DNA of 16,205 nt from contig JAOAFP010000022.1 in NCBI GenBank assembly GCA_026416215.1, positions 814 through 17,018 of the forward strand, given 5' to 3'. This document shows positions 1 through 7,302 of this stretch, piece after piece (positions within the stretch are counted from its first letter, which is position 1; every line of letters begins with the position of its first letter). A program made the translations under genes and the position numbers. Source of the DNA: Negativicutes bacterium. GTDB taxonomy: Bacteria; Bacillota; Negativicutes; SKW292. Under the pieces are notes generated by a model. That model did not search any database. It was given only the letters and a program-made list of their open reading frames with translations, and had not been told where the DNA came from.

Positions 1-2918
1 GCATTCCCCACCCCTATACCATTTCCGGTCGCCGACACCGCCAGCTGCCGCTGGCCGGGCTCTCCCGTCAGCTGAACCACCGCGTCAACCGTGCCGGACA
101 GGTTGCTGTCGGCACCAGCCAGTGCCGACAGCAACCCGATGTCAACCTGACCGGTTGCCGCCTCCAGGTCAGACTGACCCTTGTCATCCACTATACCCCG
201 CATTTTTACCCAGCCACTCCCTTGGCAAACCGACAGCTCATCAACCACCAGCCTGTCACCGCTGCGGCTGACCGACAGCCTGCCGTCAGTCAGTTGATAG
301 CCGGCCAGGGTGGCTGTTTTTATCTGACCCTGGGCGGTAAAATCCGGGTGCCCCCAGTTGCCGCTGATCTCGATGTTGCCGTCAAATACCCCCTCAGCCT
401 TTATTTTATTCATGTTGGCAGCCGCCAGCAGACTGGCCAGTTGCCAGTCGTCAACCCTGAAACTGCCTGACAGCGTCCTGTGCCTGATATCGACCAGTCC
501 GTCGCATTCTGCCGTCCCGCCTTGCTGTTCAACACGGAAATCGCTGAGTCCCAGCAGCTGGTTGCTTAGGGTGAACCGCCCGCCCAACCGGTCAAAATTC
601 TGTTGCAGAGCGGTCAGCTTTTCCCCGCTCAGACTGCCGTCCACCGTCGTGGTGCCATTTTTTCTCACCACTTGCCCCTGACCGACCAGCAATCCGCTGA
701 TACTGCCAAGAAAGTTGAAGTTGCGCAGGACCCGGTGGAGATCCAGCCGTTCGATGTCGTAACTGATGCTGAAATTGTCGCCGCTCCAGTCTCCGTCCCC
801 CCCCAGCCCGATCGTCCCGCCGGGAAAAACAACCCGTCCGCTGTCAAACGCCCATTGCTGCGGGGTCAACACGAAACTGGCGGCCAGGTTTTCCAGAAGG
901 CGGACATCCATCATCACATTGCGGCCGGCCAGACTGCCTTCAACCCGCCAGTCATCCGCCTGGCCACTCAGGCGCAGCCGGCCTTCGGTTGCCCCGTACA
1001 GCTTGAACGGCAGTCCGACCGGCAACAGCTCATTCAGTGCCCGGAGGTCGAGGTCCTGCCAATTGACCGACAGATCGTTGATCGCGCCGCTTTGCACGGC
1101 CAGCTGCCCGGCTGCCGACAACCTGACCCAGTCAGCAGTCAGCTCGCCACGTTCAATTCGCCATTTCGCCCCGTCACGGGCAAACCGGGCCCCGGCCCGC
1201 CCAAAATTCACCCCATCCACGGACAGATCGTCGAGACTTACCGATCCGTCCAGCAGCAACTGGTCGGACAGCAGGTTTTCCGCCCTAACATTGCCGTTCA
1301 GCTGCCCGGCCAGCCGATGTCCTTCCCACCGGCCGAACGTCGGTAACACCTTCAGCAGCGACAGCGGCACGCCGGCCGCCTCAACCCTTAGTTCACCCTG
1401 CCGGGCAATAGTTCCGGCCATCGTCACGCCACCAGAACCGAAATACAGGCCAGCACTGGTAACATCCAGCCGATCCCGGTTGCCGGCCGCCCTCAGTACT
1501 CCTCCGGCGAATGCCTGCCCGTCCAGCATTCCACCCGCCACTGCCAGATCAACCGCTATCCGGCCAAAGGTCATGTCAGCGGGGCTGAAGTTGCTTACTG
1601 CCACCTGTCCGGTTACCTCGCCGCCGTTTAACGCCAGTCCGTCGATCCAGCTGCCCGGCGTCAGGCCGTCAACCACCAGGTAGCCGTCCACCCTGCCGGC
1701 CCGCCAGCTGCCGGCACCGGTGATTCTGCCGCCGCCGGCCAGTTGCAAGCGTTCAACCTCTAAATCACCGTCTTGCCAGCTGCCGGCTGCCGTCAGCCGA
1801 TCGACCCGGTATTGCCGCCAACATAGCTGTCCGGCATCGACCTCGCCAACAATCCTTGGCCGGAACAACGAGCCGTCAGCCGTCAGCGAAAACGCCAGCT
1901 TACCGGCCAGTTCACCCCGGCCGGTCAAACGTTCATCCAGCTGCCCGAGGTTTATCCCCTGGCCGTCCACCCGCAGGGCCAGGCGCGGGGCAGCCCCGCC
2001 AATCCCGTAAATCCGCCCGCCTACCTTCACGGTACCACCGTATATTGCAGCAGTCAGACCGTCGACACTCAGTTCGCCATCATCATTCAGCATCAGACGG
2101 CCATTGGCGTTTTGCCACTGCCAGCCCTGACATTCCCCGCCTACCCCGGCCAGCTCCCCGCTGGCGGTCAGGTTTATCCCACCGTCTGTCGGCCGGATTT
2201 GAGCCCGCAGTTTATTCAGCAGCCCCTGCAGCCCCCGCACGGGAAGCCGATCGGGAATTGCCCAGTTAGCCAACACAATACGATCAGCTGTTACCGTGAC
2301 AATTCCATCGGTCTTTAGGCCCTCGCCGGTCAGCCGCAGCCGGTCGCCGTTCACCGCCAGATCGGCCTGGCCTTGCCACCGGTCACCGGCAGTCTTCACT
2401 GCAGCCCGGTCGATCTTTACCTCGCCCTGCCAGTAGTGGCTATTAATCTCAGCCACGCTGTCCCGGACTGTTACCTTCAGTTCGGAAATAGTCTCCCTGT
2501 CCCCTGTCCTGAAGAGGTTGCTTAAATCCCAGCTACCATCAGCGGCCTGATTGAGGAGTAACCGTCCGCCGCTGACCTCAACCCGGTCGGGAGTTATCCG
2601 CCGGTGCACCACCAAATCCAGGCCGGACAGCCAAAAATCCACCTGCCCGGCTTCAATCAGCGGCCGGCCGTCACCGCCAGTTACCGACACCTGCTCAGCA
2701 GTCACCCGGTTGTAGCCACTCACAGTAAGACGTTCAATTTTCAGCTGTCCGTTAATCCGCTGCTGAGCGGCAGCCACTACTTCCCGGGCAATAGCTTCTG
2801 GCAGCGGTTTATTGCGGACAAACAGAAAAAAGCCGGTTCCGGCCGCCAGCAACAGGATTAAGAACACCAACGCCCCAACCCTGATCGCCGCACCTGTCAA
2901 CCGTGCTTTTTTCAACAC
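1..2918 (-). CDS. tamB: TamB/AsmA-like envelope protein, N-terminal part (runs off window)
   Basis: The minus strand is open from just after the tolC stop to the window edge, about 972 codons from the GTG at 2918-2916; the 3' end lies outside. The product starts with a short basic segment (MLKKARLTG), then one hydrophobic helix at about residues 12-34, so it is anchored in the inner membrane with the rest in the periplasm. The remainder is monotonous beta-rich sequence with many short turns (for example VDGLT, LAGQL, LTADG), as in TamB, AsmA and YhdP-type bridge proteins, which form hydrophobic grooves for lipid movement or assist outer-membrane assembly. The start is uncertain: GGAAGG lies 15 bases upstream of the GTG, and a TTG at 2915 or at 2948 is possible. 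The gene begins about 60 bases after tolC and closes the Mla-TolC block. The C-terminal TamB (DUF490) domain would decide between TamB and other AsmA-like proteins, but it is not in view. Confidence 0.75.
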   Translation of the reverse strand, partial: MLKKARLTGAAIRVGALVFLILLLAAGTGFFLFVRNKPLPEAIAREVVAAAQQRINGQLKIERLTVSGYNRVTAEQVSVTGGDGRPLIEAGQVDFWLSGLDLVVHRRITPDRVEVSGGRLLLNQAADGSWDLSNLFRTGDRETISELKVTVRDSVAEINSHYWQGEVKIDRAAVKTAGDRWQGQADLAVNGDRLRLTGEGLKTDGIVTVTADRIVLANWAIPDRLPVRGLQGLLNKLRAQIRPTDGGINLTASGELAGVGGECQGWQWQNANGRLMLNDDGELSVDGLTAAIYGGTVKVGGRIYGIGGAAPRLALRVDGQGINLGQLDERLTGRGELAGKLAFSLTADGSLFRPRIVGEVDAGQLCWRQYRVDRLTAAGSWQDGDLEVERLQLAGGGRITGAGSWRAGRVDGYLVVDGLTPGSWIDGLALNGGEVTGQVAVSNFSPADMTFGRIAVDLAVAGGMLDGQAFAGGVLRAAGNRDRLDVTSAGLYFGSGGVTMAGTIARQGELRVEAAGVPLSLLKVLPTFGRWEGHRLAGQLNGNVRAENLLSDQLLLDGSVSLDDLSVDGVNFGRAGARFARDGAKWRIERGELTADWVRLSAAGQLAVQSGAINDLSVNWQDLDLRALNELLPVGLPFKLYGATEGRLRLSGQADDWRVEGSLAGRNVMMDVRLLENLAASFVLTPQQWAFDSGRVVFPGGTIGLGGDGDWSGDNFSISYDIERLDLHRVLRNFNFLGSISGLLVGQGQVVRKNGTTTVDGSLSGEKLTALQQNFDRLGGRFTLSNQLLGLSDFRVEQQGGTAECDGLVDIRHRTLSGSFRVDDWQLASLLAAANMNKIKAEGVFDGNIEISGNWGHPDFTAQGQIKTATLAGYQLTDGRLSVSRSGDRLVVDELSVCQGSGWVKMRGIVDDKGQSDLEAATGQVDIGLLSALAGADSNLSGTVDAVVQLTGEPGQRQLAVSATGNGIGVGN

Positions 2919-2978
2919 TGTTCCCAGTTTCTGCCTTCCAGCTTCCAAGCTACACCCAGCGGCAAACCGGCTGACCGG

Positions 2979-4385
2979 CTATTTACCCGGACCTGCCCCG
3001 CCGTCAATTTCCCGGAGAATTGGATCAGACACCGCTGACGGCTCGGCTGCCAGCAACCCCAGCCAGTCCTTGGCATCCACCGGTATACCCATCGCCTTGA
3101 CCAGAGCGGCCAGCTGAGTGTCGTAGTCGTACAGGGCCGACAGATAGTCGGTCTGAGCCTGGGTCAGCGACTTGTGGGCATCAAGAACGTCGAGATTGGT
3201 TCCCACCCCCGCCTCGTAGCGCACCACCGCGATCTTGTAGTCCTCCTCAGCCTGGGCCACCGCCACTTTAGTGGCCGCAATCCGCTCCTCAGCATCACGC
3301 ATGCTGAGATAGGCCTGCTTCACGTCCAGTGCCGTCTGCAACTTCTGCAAATCGAGCTGCTGACGGGCTGCCGCCAGTCCTTTTTCAGCCGCCGCCACCT
3401 GCGAGCTGGTCTGGCCGTTGTCGAAAATGTCAAAGCTGGCGACTACAGCCGCACTGGCATTGCTGTCACCGCTGCTGAACCCGGGGAAAGTTCCATCCGA
3501 CATGACCTCCTGGGCCTGGAACTGTAAAGTTATCCCCTGCCCGGCCCTGGCCTGCTGCAGGGTTTGTTCGGCCACCCCCACCTGCATCGCCGCCTGGGTT
3601 ATTTCTGGCCGGTTTTTCATCCCATAGTCAGTGGCCGCATCCAAACTGATGCCAACTCTGGTATAACGAAGTTCGCTGTCATCCAGCTTAATTTCAGTGT
3701 TGAGCGGCAAGTTCAGGACATTGATCAGGTTGGCTACCGCCAGTTTGTATCTGTTCTGGTCCCTGATCAGGGTCTGCTGGTTGTTGGCCAGTTCGACCTC
3801 GGTCCTCAGTACGTCCGACTTGGCCACAGTGCCAACCGCGAACTGAGCCTGAACATTCTTCAGGTGTTCCTGCGACCGCTGAACGGCCTCCTGGTCCACC
3901 TTGACCAGCTGGGACGCCGCCAGCACGCTGTAAAAATAGTAAGCAGTGTTGAAGCGGATGTTTTCCCGGCTACTGTCCACCTTGGCAGCCTGCAGCTTCA
4001 GGTTGTAGTCGGCCGCTCCCACTTTGCCGGACGTCAGCCCGGCATCGGCAATTGTGTAGCTGAGGGAGAATGTATTGCTGTAATTCTGGTTTTGGGTGTT
4101 AAGCGGTGCGGTGTACGGATTGGGCCGATATGTTGAATTTTCATTGACCTGCGACTGATTCTGCCAGGACAGCGTCGGCCCCTGCAACGCCCGGGCGTAG
4201 TCCAGCTGGGCCGCTGCCTGGTCTTTCTGCGAGTAGGCCACGGCTATGTTCAGGTTATTCTGCAGGGCGATGTTAATCGCATCCTGAAGGGTCATCTGCA
4301 TTTCAGCCGTTACCACACCACCGGCCACCAGTAACCAGCTGATCACCCCCACCGTTACTTTAAAAAGTCGATTTTTTGTCTCCAA
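2979..4385 (-). CDS. tolC: TolC-family outer membrane efflux protein
   Basis: A 468-residue protein of typical TolC/OEP length. A signal peptide occupies about residues 6-27 (hydrophobic core VGVISWLLVAGGVVTA). The mature protein begins with the family hallmark MTLQDAINIALQNN at 31-44. Two long alpha-helical, Gln/Ala-rich halves follow, the second around 240-440, with the characteristic YEAGVGTNLDVLDAHKSL near the end, matching the two structural repeats of TolC. It should form a trimeric outer-membrane channel with a periplasmic tunnel for type I or RND export; the partner pump is not in the window. The start is TTG at 4385, supported by a strong GGAGGAGG ribosome site 9 bases upstream, with no ATG in a sensible place. 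It follows mlaD by 52 bases and precedes the TamB-like gene. Which substrate it exports cannot be read from the sequence. Confidence 0.92.
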   Translation of the reverse strand: METKNRLFKVTVGVISWLLVAGGVVTAEMQMTLQDAINIALQNNLNIAVAYSQKDQAAAQLDYARALQGPTLSWQNQSQVNENSTYRPNPYTAPLNTQNQNYSNTFSLSYTIADAGLTSGKVGAADYNLKLQAAKVDSSRENIRFNTAYYFYSVLAASQLVKVDQEAVQRSQEHLKNVQAQFAVGTVAKSDVLRTEVELANNQQTLIRDQNRYKLAVANLINVLNLPLNTEIKLDDSELRYTRVGISLDAATDYGMKNRPEITQAAMQVGVAEQTLQQARAGQGITLQFQAQEVMSDGTFPGFSSGDSNASAAVVASFDIFDNGQTSSQVAAAEKGLAAARQQLDLQKLQTALDVKQAYLSMRDAEERIAATKVAVAQAEEDYKIAVVRYEAGVGTNLDVLDAHKSLTQAQTDYLSALYDYDTQLAALVKAMGIPVDAKDWLGLLAAEPSAVSDPILREIDGGAGPGK

Positions 4386-4394
4386 AACCGTTAA

Positions 4395-4402
4395 CCTCCT
4401 CC
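4395..4402 (-). promoter_or_regulatory. ribosome binding site that fixes the TTG start of tolC
   Basis: Read on the minus strand this is GGAGGAGG, 9 bases before the TTG at 4385. It is one of the strongest Shine-Dalgarno matches in the window and compensates for the weak start codon. Confidence 0.7.
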
Positions 4403-4437
4403 ACTATCTGACAGCTCCGCACACCTGCCCGGCAATT

Positions 4438-5727
4438 TCACAAGCTCTGCCGGACCCCCCAGTAAAGATAATTCTGCCAGTTTCCCGCCCCGCTGTCATT
4501 GCACTGGACAAAGGCGGCGAAATCATCTGTAAAATGATACATCAGCCGGCTTTTCAGGGCAATGTCATTGGGATTGTAGGCGTCAAGACTGAGCAACCAC
4601 CTGCTTCCCAGTCCATAATCCACCCCTATTCCCAGCTGGCTGTCAACTATTCCGCCCCGCAACGTCCAGGGCTGACGGTCAAAGCCAATCTGGAAGTTGA
4701 AATTGTTTCCCACGCCCAGATTGGTCGCTCCCATGGTGACAAAATTATTCGGGTTGTTGCGCACGGTAAGCCAGGCGTTACCGCTGTACTTGCTGCCGTC
4801 AATCCCCGACGGGGCATACATCAGGTCCATGTCCACCCGGGCCCTTATGTCGCCAATCTTCTGGGCGGTTTTTTCAAAATTGGCGCTGGCTGACTTCACA
4901 TTATGCAGAGTTTCCTTTAAATCCTGGGCGGTTGCCGGATCGCCCAGCACCGGCTCAAGATTGCTGACAATCCGGTCGATTTTGGCGCTGGCATCCCTGA
5001 CACTGGCCAGGGTAGCCCTGATGTCGGCCGCGGTCTGGCCATCGGCGGCAAAATCGTCGGCAAACCTGGTCACAGTCCGGCTGGTGGCCAGCAGATTTTC
5101 CGAAATCATTCTGGCGTTGCTGACAGTGGCCAGCAGATCACCCCGTCCGCCCTCGGTGACGGCCGTCAGGCTGACTAGCAGGGCATTCAGCTGACCGCTG
5201 GCCAGGCTGGCATTGTGCAGTATCATTTTGATGTCTGACTGCACGTCGTTATCGCCGAGGATATCCTCGACACTCCCGGCCAGCTCGTTCAGCTTCACCA
5301 CCAGCTTGTTTCCGGAAGCAATCAGGCTCTGAATGTCCCCGCTGTTCTGACCCTCAACCAGTTCGCCGGCAGCGATAAACCCGCTGATTTGCGGCGGCGG
5401 GGTTATGTTGATGTTTTTCTCCCCCATCAGCCCGTCGGAAGCTATTTCAAACAGGGAATCACGGGGTATTTTGGTTTTGCTGCCAATATTGAGGGTCACC
5501 ACCACCCGGCTGGGGTCAGCCACAACCGACGCCACCCGGCCGACGTCCACCCCGGCGTAACGTACGACATTGCCCACTTTCAGTCCCGACACCTTGTCAA
5601 ACTGGCAGTAGATGTCGTAGCCCTTATCACCAAACCTCAGACCGCCGACAAAAACCGCCATAGCGACAAACAGCACGACGGCCACCACGGTGAGAACTCC
5701 AACCTTGATTTCGTTCTGCCTATTCAA
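4438..5727 (-). CDS. mlaD: MlaD: MCE-domain lipid transport protein with long helix and C-terminal beta domain
   Basis: A 429-residue MCE protein, far longer than proteobacterial MlaD (about 180 residues). One transmembrane helix lies at about 9-29. The MCE domain runs from about 36 to 113, with the typical GLKVGNVVRYAGVDVGRV at 48-65 and LMGEKNINI at 100-108. Residues 130-295 are mostly helical heptad-like sequence with repeated DI/LL and NA motifs. Residues about 297-429 change to alternating aromatic/polar beta strands rich in Gly and Asn (GNAWLTVRNN, WLLSLDAYNP, LMYHFTDDFAAF, YLYWGVRQSL), suggesting a small outer-membrane beta barrel. This matches the MlaD architecture described for Veillonella, where one protein spans from inner to outer membrane. 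The start is TTG at 5727 with GGAGG 6 bases upstream. It lies 50 bases after mlaF and before tolC. It is expected to carry phospholipid between membranes with MlaE and MlaF. Confidence 0.93.
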   Translation of the reverse strand: MNRQNEIKVGVLTVVAVVLFVAMAVFVGGLRFGDKGYDIYCQFDKVSGLKVGNVVRYAGVDVGRVASVVADPSRVVVTLNIGSKTKIPRDSLFEIASDGLMGEKNINITPPPQISGFIAAGELVEGQNSGDIQSLIASGNKLVVKLNELAGSVEDILGDNDVQSDIKMILHNASLASGQLNALLVSLTAVTEGGRGDLLATVSNARMISENLLATSRTVTRFADDFAADGQTAADIRATLASVRDASAKIDRIVSNLEPVLGDPATAQDLKETLHNVKSASANFEKTAQKIGDIRARVDMDLMYAPSGIDGSKYSGNAWLTVRNNPNNFVTMGATNLGVGNNFNFQIGFDRQPWTLRGGIVDSQLGIGVDYGLGSRWLLSLDAYNPNDIALKSRLMYHFTDDFAAFVQCNDSGAGNWQNYLYWGVRQSL

Positions 5728-5733
5728 TTTTCG

Positions 5734-5776
5734 CCTCCGTCCGCTTCAGCCGGTGTGCGTCGATGAACCGGCGGAC
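5734..5776 (-). promoter_or_regulatory. possible RNA hairpin abutting the mlaD ribosome site
   Basis: The gap between mlaF and mlaD contains nested inverted repeats: an outer pair at 5739-5743 and 5772-5776 (GTCCG/CGGAC) and an inner pair at 5750-5754 and 5767-5771 (CCGGT/ACCGG), around a 12-base loop with a one-sided 6-base bulge. The outer arm ends exactly where the mlaD GGAGG (5738-5734) begins. There is no following T-run, so it does not look like a terminator. It could be an mRNA processing or translation-tuning element. In GC-rich sequence such pairs also arise by chance. Confidence 0.25.
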
Positions 5777-5777
5777 C

Positions 5778-6491
5778 TCAGGGGACCAAACTCTGCCGGA
5801 ACGTGTCGTCCGGCTCGTCGGCCACTATCCTGCCCCCGTGCAGCATGATAATCCGATCCGTGATGTTGTAGGCACTGACCAGATCGTGGGTGACCATCAG
5901 CGTGGTCACCTTCATCTGATGGTTGAGCCGGAAGATCAGATCGTCGATGGTTTCCGTCATCACCGGATCCAGCCCCGAGGTGGGCTCATCGTATACAATG
6001 AAGTGCGGGCGGGGGGCGATCGCCCGGGCCAGCCCTACCCGCTTCTGCATACCCCCCGAAAGCTGGCTGGGGTATAAATTGTGTGCATCGGACAGCCCCA
6101 CCGCCATCAGGCACTCGTCCACCCGTTGCCTGATCTCCCATTCACTCAGGTCGCTGTTCTGGCGAAGCCCGAACGCCACGTTGTCAGCCACATTCATAAA
6201 ATCGAACAGCGCCGAATATTGGAACACCATCGCCATATTCCGCCGCAGTTTGTTCCACTGCCGCTCGTTCAGCCCTCCGACATCCTGGCCAAAAATCCTG
6301 ATTTGGCCGGCGTCCGGCCGCAACAGCCCCATAATCAGCCGCAGCATCGTGCTCTTTCCGCTGCCGCTGCCCCCGATTACCGAGGCCATGTCGCCGCGCC
6401 GGACGATCAGATCAACCTGGTCCAGCACCACCCGGCTGCCAAAGCTCAGGCTGACACCGCTGAACTCCAGAATGACTTCGTCAGCCGCCAT
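5778..6491 (-). CDS. mlaF: MlaF: ABC transporter ATPase for phospholipid transport
   Basis: A 237-residue ABC ATPase with all catalytic motifs intact: Walker A GGSGSGKST at 40-48, Q-loop glutamine Q91 in VFQYSALFD, signature LSGGMQKR at 144-151, Walker B FIVYDEP at 164-170 with catalytic E169, D-loop SGLDP, and H-loop H202 in MVTHD. The LSGGMQKRVGLARA signature and the VFQYSALFDFMNV region are characteristic of the MlaF/Mkl branch that partners MCE proteins. It hydrolyses ATP on the cytoplasmic face to drive MlaE/MlaD lipid transport. Its ATG start at 6491 lies inside the last codons of mlaE (11-base overlap), so the two are translationally coupled. No mlaB-like STAS gene follows, so this ATPase would work without the MlaB subunit known from proteobacteria. 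Confidence 0.96.
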   Translation of the reverse strand: MAADEVILEFSGVSLSFGSRVVLDQVDLIVRRGDMASVIGGSGSGKSTMLRLIMGLLRPDAGQIRIFGQDVGGLNERQWNKLRRNMAMVFQYSALFDFMNVADNVAFGLRQNSDLSEWEIRQRVDECLMAVGLSDAHNLYPSQLSGGMQKRVGLARAIAPRPHFIVYDEPTSGLDPVMTETIDDLIFRLNHQMKVTTLMVTHDLVSAYNITDRIIMLHGGRIVADEPDDTFRQSLVP

Positions 6492-7266
6492 AGATTATCC
6501 ACGACAGGAAGAAATTGCTGAAAAATATCAGCACCATCGCCGCCACCACCGCCCGGGTGGTGGCCCTGCCCACCCCCTCGGCCCCATTGGGGGCGTTCAG
6601 TCCCATGTAGCTGCCGACAACAGCGATGATCGCCCCAAAAAATACCGTCTTGGCCAGCCCGCCGATCATATCCTTCATCCCGGCGAACATATCTATGGAC
6701 TGTAGATAGCTGTCACCGCCCACCTCTGACAGATAGGCCGCCACCACATAACCGCCGGATACGCCGATAAAGTCGGCCATAACAGTGAGCACCGGCAGCA
6801 TCAGCATACAAGCCAGCAGCCGCGGCACCACTAGGTAACGGATCGGGTTGGTGGCCAGCACAATCAGGGCATCGATTTGCTCGGTCACCTTCATAGTCCC
6901 TATCTCAGCGGCAATCGCCGCTCCCACCCGGCCGGCACACACCACGCCGGTCAGCACCGGAGCCAGTTCCCGTCCCATGCCGACCGCCACAATACCCCCG
7001 ACCGACGCACCCGCGCCGTACTCCATCAGTTTTGACGCCATTTGCAACGTCATGACCATACCGGTGAAGAAGCTGGTCAGAGCCACAATCGGCAGCGAAT
7101 CCGCCCCCAGATGGGCCATCTGGGCCGTCACGTGACCAGGCCTGGGCACGGCCCACAGGCACCGGCCGGTGTCAACAATCATCCCGACAAACCGGCCGAT
7201 CGCCGCCAGTCCGGAAATCACCCGCCGCCCCAGCCAGGCAAAAAACTCAGTCATTGCTGCCGTCAA
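6481..7266 (-). CDS. mlaE: MlaE: MCE-type ABC transporter permease
   Basis: A 261-residue multi-spanning membrane protein of the MlaE/YrbE permease family, normal length. The diagnostic block is present: GMGRELAPVLTG at 96-107, AGRVGAAIAAEIGTM at 111-125 and EQIDAL at 129-134. A C-terminal GAEGVGRATTRAVV at 228-241 precedes the last transmembrane helix. Hydrophobic helices are seen near 57-77, 100-120, 145-178, 203-222 and 238-257. A dimer would sit in the inner membrane, bind MlaF from below and carry the MlaD hexamer above. The start is either TTG at 7266 (a GGAG lies 10 bases upstream) or ATG at 7254 (no good ribosome site). It follows the S55 gene by 36 bases and overlaps mlaF by 11, so it heads the mlaEFD unit. 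Confidence 0.95.
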   Translation of the reverse strand: MTAAMTEFFAWLGRRVISGLAAIGRFVGMIVDTGRCLWAVPRPGHVTAQMAHLGADSLPIVALTSFFTGMVMTLQMASKLMEYGAGASVGGIVAVGMGRELAPVLTGVVCAGRVGAAIAAEIGTMKVTEQIDALIVLATNPIRYLVVPRLLACMLMLPVLTVMADFIGVSGGYVVAAYLSEVGGDSYLQSIDMFAGMKDMIGGLAKTVFFGAIIAVVGSYMGLNAPNGAEGVGRATTRAVVAAMVLIFFSNFFLSWIIYGG

Positions 7267-7302
7267 ACCGCCATCACTCCACCACTCATCCGGTTATGTC
7301 CG

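Noticed and set aside
603..1683. overlapping plus-strand open frames of 247 and 305 codons
   Set aside because: They lie opposite the continuous TamB-like frame. The products are Ser/Pro/Arg-rich without domains, and the minus-strand frame has the signal anchor and beta-repeat character of a real gene.
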